NCBI GenBank assembly: GCA_963851415.1
Contig: CAWKPF010000003.1
Location: 1,178,001 to 1,242,000, forward strand
Source of the DNA: CAWKPF01 sp963851415
GTDB taxonomy: Bacteria > Acidobacteriota > Thermoanaerobaculia > Multivoradales > Multivoraceae
DNA length: 64,000 nt
Direction: 5' to 3'
How positions within the stretch are numbered: position 1 is the first letter of the stretch; each line of letters begins with the position of its first letter. Made by a program: the position numbers and the translations under genes. Below, piece after piece: positions 54,160 to 61,835 of this stretch. The notes beneath the pieces are model-generated. The model saw only the letters and a list, made by a program, of their open reading frames with translations. It was not told where the DNA came from and did not search any database.

Positions 54160-54555
54160 TCAGGGGGTGGGAGACGGCGCCTCGGGCTTCCTCGCGAAAG
54201 TCTGGAGAGAACGCTGCCTTGGACGCGACGGGTAGGGTCTCCGCCATGGGTGATCGTCGCGCCGCCAATGCAGGAAGAGGTCGTAGAGGGCCGGATAGTG
54301 AGAGAAGGACATGCGGTCCATCAACTCGACGAACTCCGGTTGTTGGATGGCGGTAGTGAAGTGTTGGGATGACTCCCACGTCGTGATGTTGGTAAAGCGG
54401 AAGCGCGCCTTCGGGTCGCGACTGCGATGCAGCTCACTGGACACGAAGCCGCGTTGGCGGCGGAGAAACTCGGTGGCTTGCTTCCAAGAGGCGAGAAAGA
54501 CGGACTCCTGGTTCGCGGGAACTTCGAACGGGTTGATCAAGGTCACCTGAGACAC
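54160..54555 (-). CDS. Antibiotic biosynthesis monooxygenase (ABM) domain protein
   Basis: The 131-residue protein has a ferredoxin-like ABM domain: TLINPFEVPANQESVFLASW, FLRRQRGFVSSELHRS, FRFTNITTWESSQHFTTAI and PALYDLF. Members act as small monooxygenases or haem-degrading enzymes or simply bind quinones and aromatic compounds; catalytic residues cannot be assigned. The basic C-terminal tail is unusual. It starts 23 bases after the MarR stop and is followed by a clear terminator, so it is probably the only target gene in the MarR operon. Confidence 0.8.
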   Translation of the reverse strand: MSQVTLINPFEVPANQESVFLASWKQATEFLRRQRGFVSSELHRSRDPKARFRFTNITTWESSQHFTTAIQQPEFVELMDRMSFSHYPALYDLFLHWRRDDHPWRRPYPSRPRQRSLQTFARKPEAPSPTP

Positions 54556-54578
54556 GGGATGTCCTTTCTCCGGGAGGT

Positions 54579-55076
54579 TCAGCCGTCGAGGCCGAGCTCG
54601 TTATCCAGACGATCGAGCTGGTCGCGCACCGTGCGCATGAGCTCGACGGCCGTTTCCACTTCTTCACTCTCGACCGCGGCCGCGACGCGCTCGGTCCACC
54701 GAGCCTGAACCCGCTGGGCTCCTTCGAGGGTCAGTCGCCCCCCGGCAGTGAGGGAGAGGAGCTTGGCTCGCCTGTGGTCGGGGTTGTGATGAAGCTCCAC
54801 CAGGCCCTCCGACACCAGGAGATCCGCCGTTCGCTGGACGCTCTGGCGAGCGAGTCCCAACCGCCGAGCGATCTGAGCGACGGTGAAGGGACGTTCCGCG
54901 ATCATCGTCATCGTCAGCCAGCGCGCATGGGAGAGACCGGTAGAGCGGTTGGCCCGCTCGCTGGTGTGCACGAACTGATGGTTCAGCCGCGACGTCTCGT
55001 CCATCAGAAGACGGATCACCGGTTGGGTCTCGTGGAGGGGGCTTTCGCCCCGGGATGGGTTGCCGGGCTCGGTCAT
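54579..55076 (-). CDS. MarR-family transcriptional regulator
   Basis: The 165-residue protein has a winged helix: the recognition-helix region is FTVAQIARRLGLARQSVQRT with ADLLVSEGLVELHHNPDHRRAKLLSLT forming the wing, shown here only by its start and the wing arginines. Long dimerisation helices flank it. The start at ATG 55076 is preferred: the in-frame TTG at 55112 lies inside the operator palindromes. Small phenolic or hydrophobic ligands are typical inducers. The dyads upstream are probably its own operators. Confidence 0.88.
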   Translation of the reverse strand: MTEPGNPSRGESPLHETQPVIRLLMDETSRLNHQFVHTSERANRSTGLSHARWLTMTMIAERPFTVAQIARRLGLARQSVQRTADLLVSEGLVELHHNPDHRRAKLLSLTAGGRLTLEGAQRVQARWTERVAAAVESEEVETAVELMRTVRDQLDRLDNELGLDG

Positions 55077-55096
55077 GGACAGAAGACTGGCAGAAA

Positions 55097-55110
55097 GACA
55101 GGAAACTGTC
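55097..55110. promoter_or_regulatory. MarR-proximal palindrome 1
   Basis: GACAG-GAAA-CTGTC is a perfect 5-bp dyad 21 bp upstream of the MarR start. A second related dyad lies 6 bp further on. Autoregulation by MarR is the simplest interpretation. Confidence 0.45.
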
Positions 55111-55115
55111 AAGAC

Positions 55116-55129
55116 GACAAAAGCCTGTC
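55116..55129. promoter_or_regulatory. MarR-proximal palindrome 2
   Basis: GACA-N6-TGTC repeats the half-sites of the dyad at 55097. The pair of CTGTCAA-containing sites is spaced by 20 bases, about two helical turns. Confidence 0.4.
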
Positions 55130-55148
55130 AAAAGTCCTACGACATCTT

Positions 55149-55160
55149 CTTGCCGGCAAG
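55149..55160. promoter_or_regulatory. Perfect 12-bp palindrome in the MarR-TetR intergenic region
   Basis: CTTGCCGGCAAG is fully self-complementary. It overlaps TTGCCG, a possible -35 element for the TetR gene, with TAGACT 18 bases downstream as a weak -10. Confidence 0.35.
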
Positions 55161-55175
55161 TGAAACCCTCCAGTA

Positions 55176-55194
55176 GACTGACTCGTAGTCAGTC
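55176..55194. promoter_or_regulatory. Probable TetR operator of the efflux operon
   Basis: GACTGACT-CGT-AGTCAGTC is a perfect 8-bp dyad with a 3-base spacer, ending 33 bp before the TetR start. It overlaps the candidate -10 element. Self-repression of the TetR-TolC-adaptor-RND operon is expected. Confidence 0.65.
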
Positions 55195-55227
55195 ACTGAA
55201 CTTCGGTCATCTGAGAGTGCGAATCCC

Positions 55228-55902
55228 ATGAGCACAGCGCAGCGTCGAGAGCGAGAGAAGGAAGAGCGTCGGGCGCAGATCCTGGATGCGGCCGAGCGCC
55301 TGTTTCTCGAGCACGGCTACGAGAAGACGACCGTCGATCGGGTCGCAGAGCGCGCCGAGGTGAGCAAGGGGCTGGTCTACCTGTACTTCGCCAACAAGCA
55401 GGAGCTGTTCATGGCGATGACTCGTCGTGGCTTCGAGCTGTTCCGGGAGCAGACCCGGCAGGCTCTGGACACGGAAGGGGCCGGGCGCCACGGCCTGTAT
55501 CGATTCCGGCTGTTCGCGGAGTGCTACACCCGGTTCTCGGTGAACCACCCGGGCTACTTCCAGGCCATGTCGCAGTTCGGGTCGGCCGAGATCGTGAGGT
55601 CGCAGCCCGGCTCGAATGAAGAGGCCTGCACGAATCACCTGCTGGAGACCCTGGACGCGATGACGGAGGTCATCGTGGGCGGCCAGGAGGACGGCTCGAT
55701 TCGCGGCGACGTGCCGGCGCGTGAGCTGGCCATCACCGGATGGTCGACGATTCACGGTCTGGTGCAGATGGCGGCCCTGCGTGGCGAGGCGATGGCCGAG
55801 CGCTATGGCATCTCCTGCGCGGTGCTGCACGAGATCTACTTTTCGGTCATGGGGCAGGGGCTGCATCCGCTGGGCGCGCCGAGCGAAGACACCTCCGACT
55901 GA
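55228..55902 (+). CDS. TetR-family transcriptional regulator
   Basis: The 224-residue protein has the N-terminal HTH domain ERRAQILDAAERLFLEHGYE with TTVDRVAERAEVSKGLVYLY and FANKQELF, standard for TetR. The C-terminal ligand domain (about 75-215) is helical and not close to a known drug-binding subgroup. It is the first gene of an efflux operon; the TolC-like gene starts 42 bases later. The strong dyad 33 bp before the start suggests autorepression. A ligand exported by the pump is the likely inducer. Confidence 0.9.
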   Translation: MSTAQRREREKEERRAQILDAAERLFLEHGYEKTTVDRVAERAEVSKGLVYLYFANKQELFMAMTRRGFELFREQTRQALDTEGAGRHGLYRFRLFAECYTRFSVNHPGYFQAMSQFGSAEIVRSQPGSNEEACTNHLLETLDAMTEVIVGGQEDGSIRGDVPARELAITGWSTIHGLVQMAALRGEAMAERYGISCAVLHEIYFSVMGQGLHPLGAPSEDTSD

Positions 55903-55944
55903 GCGTTCACGAGCCGATTCACCGACGAGAGGAGTGTTCGACCC

Positions 55945-57552
55945 GTGCGACAGAAAAGTTCGGTCATTCCGATCAGGACCCTCGCGAGACTCTCGAGCGT
56001 CTGGCCATGCCTGGCCTGGGCCGCGGTCCTCGTGTCTCCTCCCGCTTCGCTCGCCGCGGACACGCCGGTTGTGGAGCGCTACGTCGAGGCTGGCCTCGAG
56101 AGCAATCTGGCGCTTCGCCAGCAGGGAATGGAGGTGTCGCGAGCTCTGGCGGTGCTCGATGAAGCGAGGTCGCTGTTTCGTCCGGTCGTCTCGCTCGAGG
56201 CGCGCTACTCGCGCGCCGGGGGAGGACGAGACATCGAGTTTCCGGTCGGCGACCTGCTCAACCCGGTCTACGGCACCCTCAACGAGCTGCTGGTCGGCCA
56301 GGGTGAGGACCCTCGATTCGGATCGATCGAGAACGTCAGCATTCCCTTCCTGCGGGAGGTCGAGCAGGACACGCGGATTCGGCTGGCGCAACCGATCTAC
56401 CAGCCCGCTCTGCGCCCGAACCTGGAAGCGCGTCGCAGCTCCGCCACGGTCGAGTTGCTCGGCTACGAGGTGTTCCGGCGAGAGCTGATCCGCGACATCA
56501 AACAGAGCTACTTCGAGTTCCTGCAGGCGTCGCGGTTCGTCGAGATCGCCGATGCGACGGCGGAGCTCGTCGAGGAGACGCTGCGCACGAACCGCGCACT
56601 CTACGAGCGCGGGTCGATCACTCGGGACGAGGTACTTCGGCTCGAGGCCGAGCTGGCTTCGGTGCAGCAGCAACGCCTCGAAGCCGAGCGGGCCCGAGTG
56701 TTGGCCGCGTCCTACGTGAACTTCCTGCTGAACCGAGCGCTCGACACGCCCCTCGAGGTGGACGCGGCATTGCGCGAGCCCGAACCCCTGCAGGAATCGG
56801 CGTCGGTTCCCCGAGCAGCGAAAGGCGAAGGCGACGTTGACTACGCCCCGGCCGAGCGCCGTTTCACATCGGAGGCCCTCGAACGCCGGGAAGAGCTCTC
56901 CCAGCTCGACGCTGCCACGCGAGCCGCCGAGGCGACCCTGCGCATCGCCACTGCCGAGCGCCGGCCCGGCCTGAATCTGGTGCTGGACTACGGAATCCAG
57001 GGGGTCAACTACGGGATCCAGAGTGAAGACGACTTCTGGCAGGGCTCCCTGGTGCTGAGCTGGCGCTTCTGGAACAGCGGGCAGGTGAAGGCCCGGCGCA
57101 ACCGGGCTCGGCGCGACGTCGATCGCCTCGAGCTACGCAGGCGGGAGGCGCAACAGGAAATCTCGCTCGAGGTGCGTGACGCCTGGCGGCGTCTCGAGGT
57201 GGCACGGCGAAGTGTCGAGGTCGAGTCGCAGCGAGTGCGCAGCGCTGCCGAGGCCTACCGCATCACCTCGAGGCGCTACGAGGCCGGTGTCGTGCCCCAG
57301 GTCTCACTCACCGATGCGCGCACCGAGCTCACGCGCGCTCGCGTGGGCTTGTCTGCAGCCTTCTACGGTCGTCTGGCCCAGGAGGCCGAGCTCGAGCGTG
57401 CGGTCGCCGGCGCCGTGCTGCCGGCGCTGCCCGATCAGCTCGGTGAAGAGCTACGTGACTACCCGGCGTTGGAAGAAGCCCAGTCGATGCCCTCGACCGC
57501 TGATCCCTCCCCCGATGACAGCACCTCCGACAAGCAGGAGTCCAACCGATGA
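55945..57552 (+). CDS. TolC-family outer-membrane efflux protein
   Basis: The 535-residue protein has a signal peptide (residues about 12-37, ending SLAAD) and the two-repeat OEP layout: an ESNLALRQQGMEVSRALAVL helix, strand and helix pairs around VRLAQPIYQPALRPNLEA-like segments (RLAQPIYQP at about 148) and, in the second half, SLVLSWRFWNSGQVKARRNR with AYRITSRRYEAGVVPQVSLT. It forms the outer-membrane channel for the RND pump. The start codon is GTG at 55945 behind GAGAGGAG. The C-terminal tail is acidic and disordered. Its stop overlaps the adaptor start (ATGA). Confidence 0.9.
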   Translation: MRQKSSVIPIRTLARLSSVWPCLAWAAVLVSPPASLAADTPVVERYVEAGLESNLALRQQGMEVSRALAVLDEARSLFRPVVSLEARYSRAGGGRDIEFPVGDLLNPVYGTLNELLVGQGEDPRFGSIENVSIPFLREVEQDTRIRLAQPIYQPALRPNLEARRSSATVELLGYEVFRRELIRDIKQSYFEFLQASRFVEIADATAELVEETLRTNRALYERGSITRDEVLRLEAELASVQQQRLEAERARVLAASYVNFLLNRALDTPLEVDAALREPEPLQESASVPRAAKGEGDVDYAPAERRFTSEALERREELSQLDAATRAAEATLRIATAERRPGLNLVLDYGIQGVNYGIQSEDDFWQGSLVLSWRFWNSGQVKARRNRARRDVDRLELRRREAQQEISLEVRDAWRRLEVARRSVEVESQRVRSAAEAYRITSRRYEAGVVPQVSLTDARTELTRARVGLSAAFYGRLAQEAELERAVAGAVLPALPDQLGEELRDYPALEEAQSMPSTADPSPDDSTSDKQESNR

Positions 57553-58718
57553 AAGCGCAACCGATGAGAGCGCAGTGCAACAAGAATCGATCACTGGCCA
57601 CAGGCCTGATGGGTTTACTCTGTCTCGTCGTGGTGGCGAGCTTCGTCGTGGCCTGCGGACGCGAAGGAGCGGCTCCGGTCGAGCAGACCGTGGAGCCCGG
57701 CGAACGGTCGGACTCGAAGTCGGTGCCGGTGCGCGTCGCTCCAGTGCAGCGCGGAGAGCGCGCCCTGCTCATCGAAAGTGCCGGTCGGATCGGCCTCAAG
57801 GTCGAGGTGAGCCTGTCCTTCAAGACCCAGGGAGTGGTCGAGTCGGTATCGATCGACGAGGGCCAGAGGGTGCGCCGAGATCAACTCCTGGCGCAGCTCG
57901 ATCCGGAGGAGATCGAGGCCCGTCAGACGCAGGCTCGCGCCGCACTGGAGAAGGCCGAGCGCGACCTGCGACGCACCGAGGAGCTCTATGGGGACGACGC
58001 AGCGACGCTCGAACAGCTGCAGAACGCCAGGACTGCGCTCGAAGTGGCGCGCTCCGACCGACAGATTGCCGACTTCAACGTGCGCTACTCGGAGATTCGC
58101 GCGCCGGTCAGCGGGTGGCTGCTGCGCAGGGTGGTGGAGCCGGGTGAGCTGGTGAGCCCAGGCCAGGCCGTCCTGGTGCTCGGCTCCGCCGACTCGGGTT
58201 GGGTCATGCGACTCGGACTGGCCGACCGCGACGTGGTTCGGGTGTCCCTGGGAGATTCCGCACGTATCGAGCTGGACGCCTTTCCCGGACACGAGCTCGA
58301 GGCACGTGTCTCACAGATTGCCGAGAACGCGGATCCTCGAACCGGGACCTTCGAAGTCGAGCTCGAGCTGGTCGGCGAGGGGCTGATCGGCACCGGAGTG
58401 ACCCTGAAGTCCGGTTTCGTCGGCCGTGCGGTCATCCAGCCGAGTCGAATCCGTGAGGCCACGGCGGTACCGATCGAGGCGCTGATTCGGGCCGATGGCC
58501 GGGAGGGCCTGGTCTATGGGGTCGACGCGATGGACGACCGCGGCTGGCGACCGGTCCCGATCACCATCGCCGGTCTGGTGGGTAGCGAAGTGCTGGTCGC
58601 GAAAGGACTCGAGGGTATCGATCACGTGATCGTGGAAGGAACCCAGCGCCTGAGCATCGATGCGCGCATCGAAGTCCTCCCTCCTGCCAGCGCGCAGTCG
58701 GGGGGAGCCGGCCGATGA
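57549..58718 (+). CDS. RND efflux periplasmic adaptor (membrane fusion protein), lipoprotein
   Basis: The 389-residue adaptor has a lipoprotein signal (VVVASFVVAC, Cys 36). Its biotinyl-lipoyl half-motifs are VESVSIDEGQRVRRDQLLAQLD and YSEIRAPVSGWLLRRVVEPGEL (each seen in part), with a helical hairpin (ARAALEKAERDLRRTEELYG) between them and beta-barrel and membrane-proximal domains after. It bridges the TolC-like channel and the RND pump. Start and stop overlap the neighbours by four bases each, so expression is coupled. An ATG at 57564 is an alternative start. Confidence 0.9.
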   Translation: MKAQPMRAQCNKNRSLATGLMGLLCLVVVASFVVACGREGAAPVEQTVEPGERSDSKSVPVRVAPVQRGERALLIESAGRIGLKVEVSLSFKTQGVVESVSIDEGQRVRRDQLLAQLDPEEIEARQTQARAALEKAERDLRRTEELYGDDAATLEQLQNARTALEVARSDRQIADFNVRYSEIRAPVSGWLLRRVVEPGELVSPGQAVLVLGSADSGWVMRLGLADRDVVRVSLGDSARIELDAFPGHELEARVSQIAENADPRTGTFEVELELVGEGLIGTGVTLKSGFVGRAVIQPSRIREATAVPIEALIRADGREGLVYGVDAMDDRGWRPVPITIAGLVGSEVLVAKGLEGIDHVIVEGTQRLSIDARIEVLPPASAQSGGAGR

Positions 58719-61700
58719 AGATCACGCAGATTGCGCTGCGCCAGCATCAGTTCACACTGGTGATCCTGGCCTTGCTGGTGACGCTCGGCGCGGTGAGCTT
58801 CGTGACGATGTCGCGCTCGGAGGACCCCCAGTTCGAGTTCGCTGGGTCCTCGGTCGTGGTCGTCTGGCCCGGCGCCGATCCGGTCGACATCGAATCCGAG
58901 ATCGTCGATCCGCTCGAGTCCGCCCTGCACGAGCTCGAGGATGCCGACCGGGTCGAGTCGACGATCGAGAACGGCGTGGCCAACGTCTCGGTCGAGTTCC
59001 TCCCGGGTACCTCCCCGGACGATGCGTACGACGATACGGTCGCTTCGCTCAATCGAGTGCGCACCGATTTTCCAGCGGGAGTGGCCCGCGTGGAGACCCG
59101 CAAGTTCACACCGACCGACACCAACATTCTCCAGGTCGCCCTGGTCTCCGACACCGCGTCCTACCGTGAGCTCGAGCGGCACGCGGAGCGCCTCGAGAAG
59201 GAGTTCGAGCGAGTGCCTGGCGTGAAGAAGGCGGATCGCCACGCCATTCCGAAGCGTCAGGTGCGGGTCTCGGTCGAGCTGGACCAGCTGCGCCAGCGCG
59301 GCCTGTCTCTGGATCAGATCACCGACTCGATTCGGGCCGCTGCGCAGAACGTCCCTGGCGGAGAGCTGCGGATCGGAGACCGCAGCTACAACCTCGAGAC
59401 CAGCGGTGACTATGCATCTGTCGAGGAGATCGCGCGTACCGTCGTTGCGGTCGAGGCGGAGCGTCTGGTCTATCTCTCCGACGTCGCCGACGTTCGACTC
59501 GACTATGCCGACGACACGCACCTCGCCCGGTGGAACGGCCATCGCGCTGTCTTCGTGACGGCGATTCAACGCAAAGGTACGAACATCTTTCGAATCCGCG
59601 AGGGGCTGCAGTCGGCCATGGAGCGCAGCCGGGAGTCCTTGCCGCTCGACATCGAGATGGTGCTGGCCTTCGATCAAGCCGAGAGCGTTCGCTTTCGCAT
59701 CGACACCTTCTTCGTCAGCCTGCTGCAGGGTGTACTTCTGGTCGGCCTGGTCATTCTGCTGGCTCTCGGTCCGCGCGCGTCGACTCTCGTCATGGTCGTG
59801 GTTCCACTGGCCATCTTGATCGCGATCAGCTGGGTCGACTTCAGCGGCTACGCACTGCAGCAACTGTCGATCGTGGGGCTGGTGATCGCTCTGGGACTGC
59901 TGGTCGACAACGCGATCGTCGTGGTCGAGAACACGTCGCGCTTTCTTCGCATGGGGCGCACGCCGCTGCAGGCCGCGCTCGATGGCACCGCACAGATCGG
60001 CTGGCCCGTGGTCAGCTCGACGGTGACGACGATCCTGTCCTTCCTGCCGGTGGTGATGATGGGCTCGGGCTCTGGAGACTTCGTTCGCAGCCTGCCGGTG
60101 ACCGTGATCTATACGCTGATCGCGTCGCTGCTGCTGGCGCTCACCCTGACGCCTCTGCTCGCGAGTCGCTTTCTGAAGGTGCCGGCTGCCGGCAAGGAGC
60201 CCCGACGATGGCCGCTGCAGAGGCTTCTGGATTGGGTCGCTCAGGGGCCGTACCGAAGGACTCTCGACTTTGCATTGCGCCGTCCCGCAGTCGTGTTGGG
60301 CCTGGCGTTCGTCATCTTCGTGGGCAGCCTCGGGCTGTTTCCGATGGTCGGTGTCTCCTTCTTCCCCAACGCGGAGAAGCCTCAGTTCCTGATCGACATC
60401 GAGACCCCCGAAGGGACGAGCCTCGCGGCCACCGATCGGGTGGTGAGATCGGTCGAGGAGTGGCTCGAGGAGCGCGAGGAGGTCCGCTACTGGCTGGCGA
60501 ACTCGGGGCGTGAAAACCCTCAGATCTACTACAACGTCATCCCCAAGGGAGAGAAGACCAACCGTGGACAGATCGCGGTCGAGCTCGACAGCCGAGACCT
60601 GCGAGTGGCGCGTAGGTTGATCGACGAGCTGCGGGCCCATCTCGACCGTGAGCCGCGCGCGACCTTCGACATCGTCGAGTTCAAGAATGGGCCGCCGATC
60701 GAGGCGCCGATTGCAATCAAGGTGATCGGTCCCGAGCTGGAGGAGCTGTCCCGCCTCGCCTCGGAGATCGAGCGAGTGATGCGCGAAGAGGAAGGGGTGG
60801 TCGAGGTCGACAACCCCCTCGGTGTTCCGAGAACGGATCTCTCGCTCGCGCTCCATCGAGACAAGGCCGCGATGCTCGGTGTTCCCCTGGTCAGCATCGA
60901 TCGCACGGTTCGCTCGGCGATCGCCGGTCTACCGGTGGCGAGCTATCGGGACAGCGAGGGAGAGGAGCGCGAGATCGTCGTGCGGCTGCCGATCGACGAG
61001 CGTGCCGGGCTGGCCGACTTCGAGCTCATCTCGGTGCGGTCGATGTCCGGGGCCGACGTGCCTCTGGCCCAGTTGGCGAGACTCGAGTTCGAGTCGGTGC
61101 CGGCGCAGATCGACCATTTCGAGCTCGAGCGCACGGCGACCGTGACCGCCAACGTGGCCGGTGGCTACAGCGTTCCGGCAGTCACCGGCGCTCTGATGGA
61201 GCGGTTGGAGTCCGTCGAGATTCCACGCGGCTACCGATTGTTCGTCGGCGGCGAGTTGGAGGCATTGGGCGAGTCCTTCGGGAATCTGGCGAAGGCGCTG
61301 GTGGTGGCGGTGCTGGGAATCCTGGCGGTACTGGTGCTGCAGTTCCGCTCCTTCGTGCAGCCACTGATCGTATTCAGTGCCATTCCCCTGGCGGTGGTCG
61401 GAGCCATTCTGGCGCTCCTGATCACCGGCTATTCCTTCTCGTTCATGGCCTTCATCGGCCTGACCAGTCTGGTGGGGATCGTCGTCAACAACTCGATCAT
61501 CCTGGTCGACTACGCCAACGGGGAGGCGAGGCGGGGCAGTACCACGCTCGACGCCGCGCGTCAGGCGGCGCTGATCCGCTTCACGCCGATCCTGCTGACC
61601 ACCTTCACCACGATTGCGGGTCTCCTGCCGCTCACCCTCACCAACAGCGCTCTCTGGTCGCCCCTGGGCTGGGCGATCATCGGTGGACTCAGCACCTCGG

Positions 61701-61819
61701 CGTTCTTGACCCTCATCGTGGTTCCGGCGCTCTACCGGATCTTCACTCCACAGTCTGCAGTGAAGCCGGAAGCGTCCTTCGAAGAGCATCCGGAGGAAGG
61801 AGAGCTCGCGGTAGCTTGA
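58715..61819 (+). CDS. RND-family multidrug/hydrophobe efflux permease
   Basis: The 1034-residue inner-membrane pump has the usual twelve helices and two large periplasmic loops. Helix 1 is FTLVILALLVTLGAVSFV. The proton-relay segment in helix 4 is LLVDNAIVVVENTSRFLR, with the first Asp of the AcrB pair kept and the second replaced by Asn, as in many pumps of this group. SFMAFIGLTSLVGIVVNNSI is the second-half counterpart. It takes substrates from the periplasm or membrane and drives them through the TolC-like channel by proton influx. Substrates are unknown. Confidence 0.92.
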   Translation: MKITQIALRQHQFTLVILALLVTLGAVSFVTMSRSEDPQFEFAGSSVVVVWPGADPVDIESEIVDPLESALHELEDADRVESTIENGVANVSVEFLPGTSPDDAYDDTVASLNRVRTDFPAGVARVETRKFTPTDTNILQVALVSDTASYRELERHAERLEKEFERVPGVKKADRHAIPKRQVRVSVELDQLRQRGLSLDQITDSIRAAAQNVPGGELRIGDRSYNLETSGDYASVEEIARTVVAVEAERLVYLSDVADVRLDYADDTHLARWNGHRAVFVTAIQRKGTNIFRIREGLQSAMERSRESLPLDIEMVLAFDQAESVRFRIDTFFVSLLQGVLLVGLVILLALGPRASTLVMVVVPLAILIAISWVDFSGYALQQLSIVGLVIALGLLVDNAIVVVENTSRFLRMGRTPLQAALDGTAQIGWPVVSSTVTTILSFLPVVMMGSGSGDFVRSLPVTVIYTLIASLLLALTLTPLLASRFLKVPAAGKEPRRWPLQRLLDWVAQGPYRRTLDFALRRPAVVLGLAFVIFVGSLGLFPMVGVSFFPNAEKPQFLIDIETPEGTSLAATDRVVRSVEEWLEEREEVRYWLANSGRENPQIYYNVIPKGEKTNRGQIAVELDSRDLRVARRLIDELRAHLDREPRATFDIVEFKNGPPIEAPIAIKVIGPELEELSRLASEIERVMREEEGVVEVDNPLGVPRTDLSLALHRDKAAMLGVPLVSIDRTVRSAIAGLPVASYRDSEGEEREIVVRLPIDERAGLADFELISVRSMSGADVPLAQLARLEFESVPAQIDHFELERTATVTANVAGGYSVPAVTGALMERLESVEIPRGYRLFVGGELEALGESFGNLAKALVVAVLGILAVLVLQFRSFVQPLIVFSAIPLAVVGAILALLITGYSFSFMAFIGLTSLVGIVVNNSIILVDYANGEARRGSTTLDAARQAALIRFTPILLTTFTTIAGLLPLTLTNSALWSPLGWAIIGGLSTSAFLTLIVVPALYRIFTPQSAVKPEASFEEHPEEGELAVA

Positions 61820-61835
61820 GGCTCTGGTCCGAGGA

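Noticed and set aside
58622..60856. A 744-codon open frame on the minus strand opposite the RND permease
   Set aside because: Antisense shadow rich in Arg, His, Asp and Gln without domain features; the plus strand is a complete RND pump.
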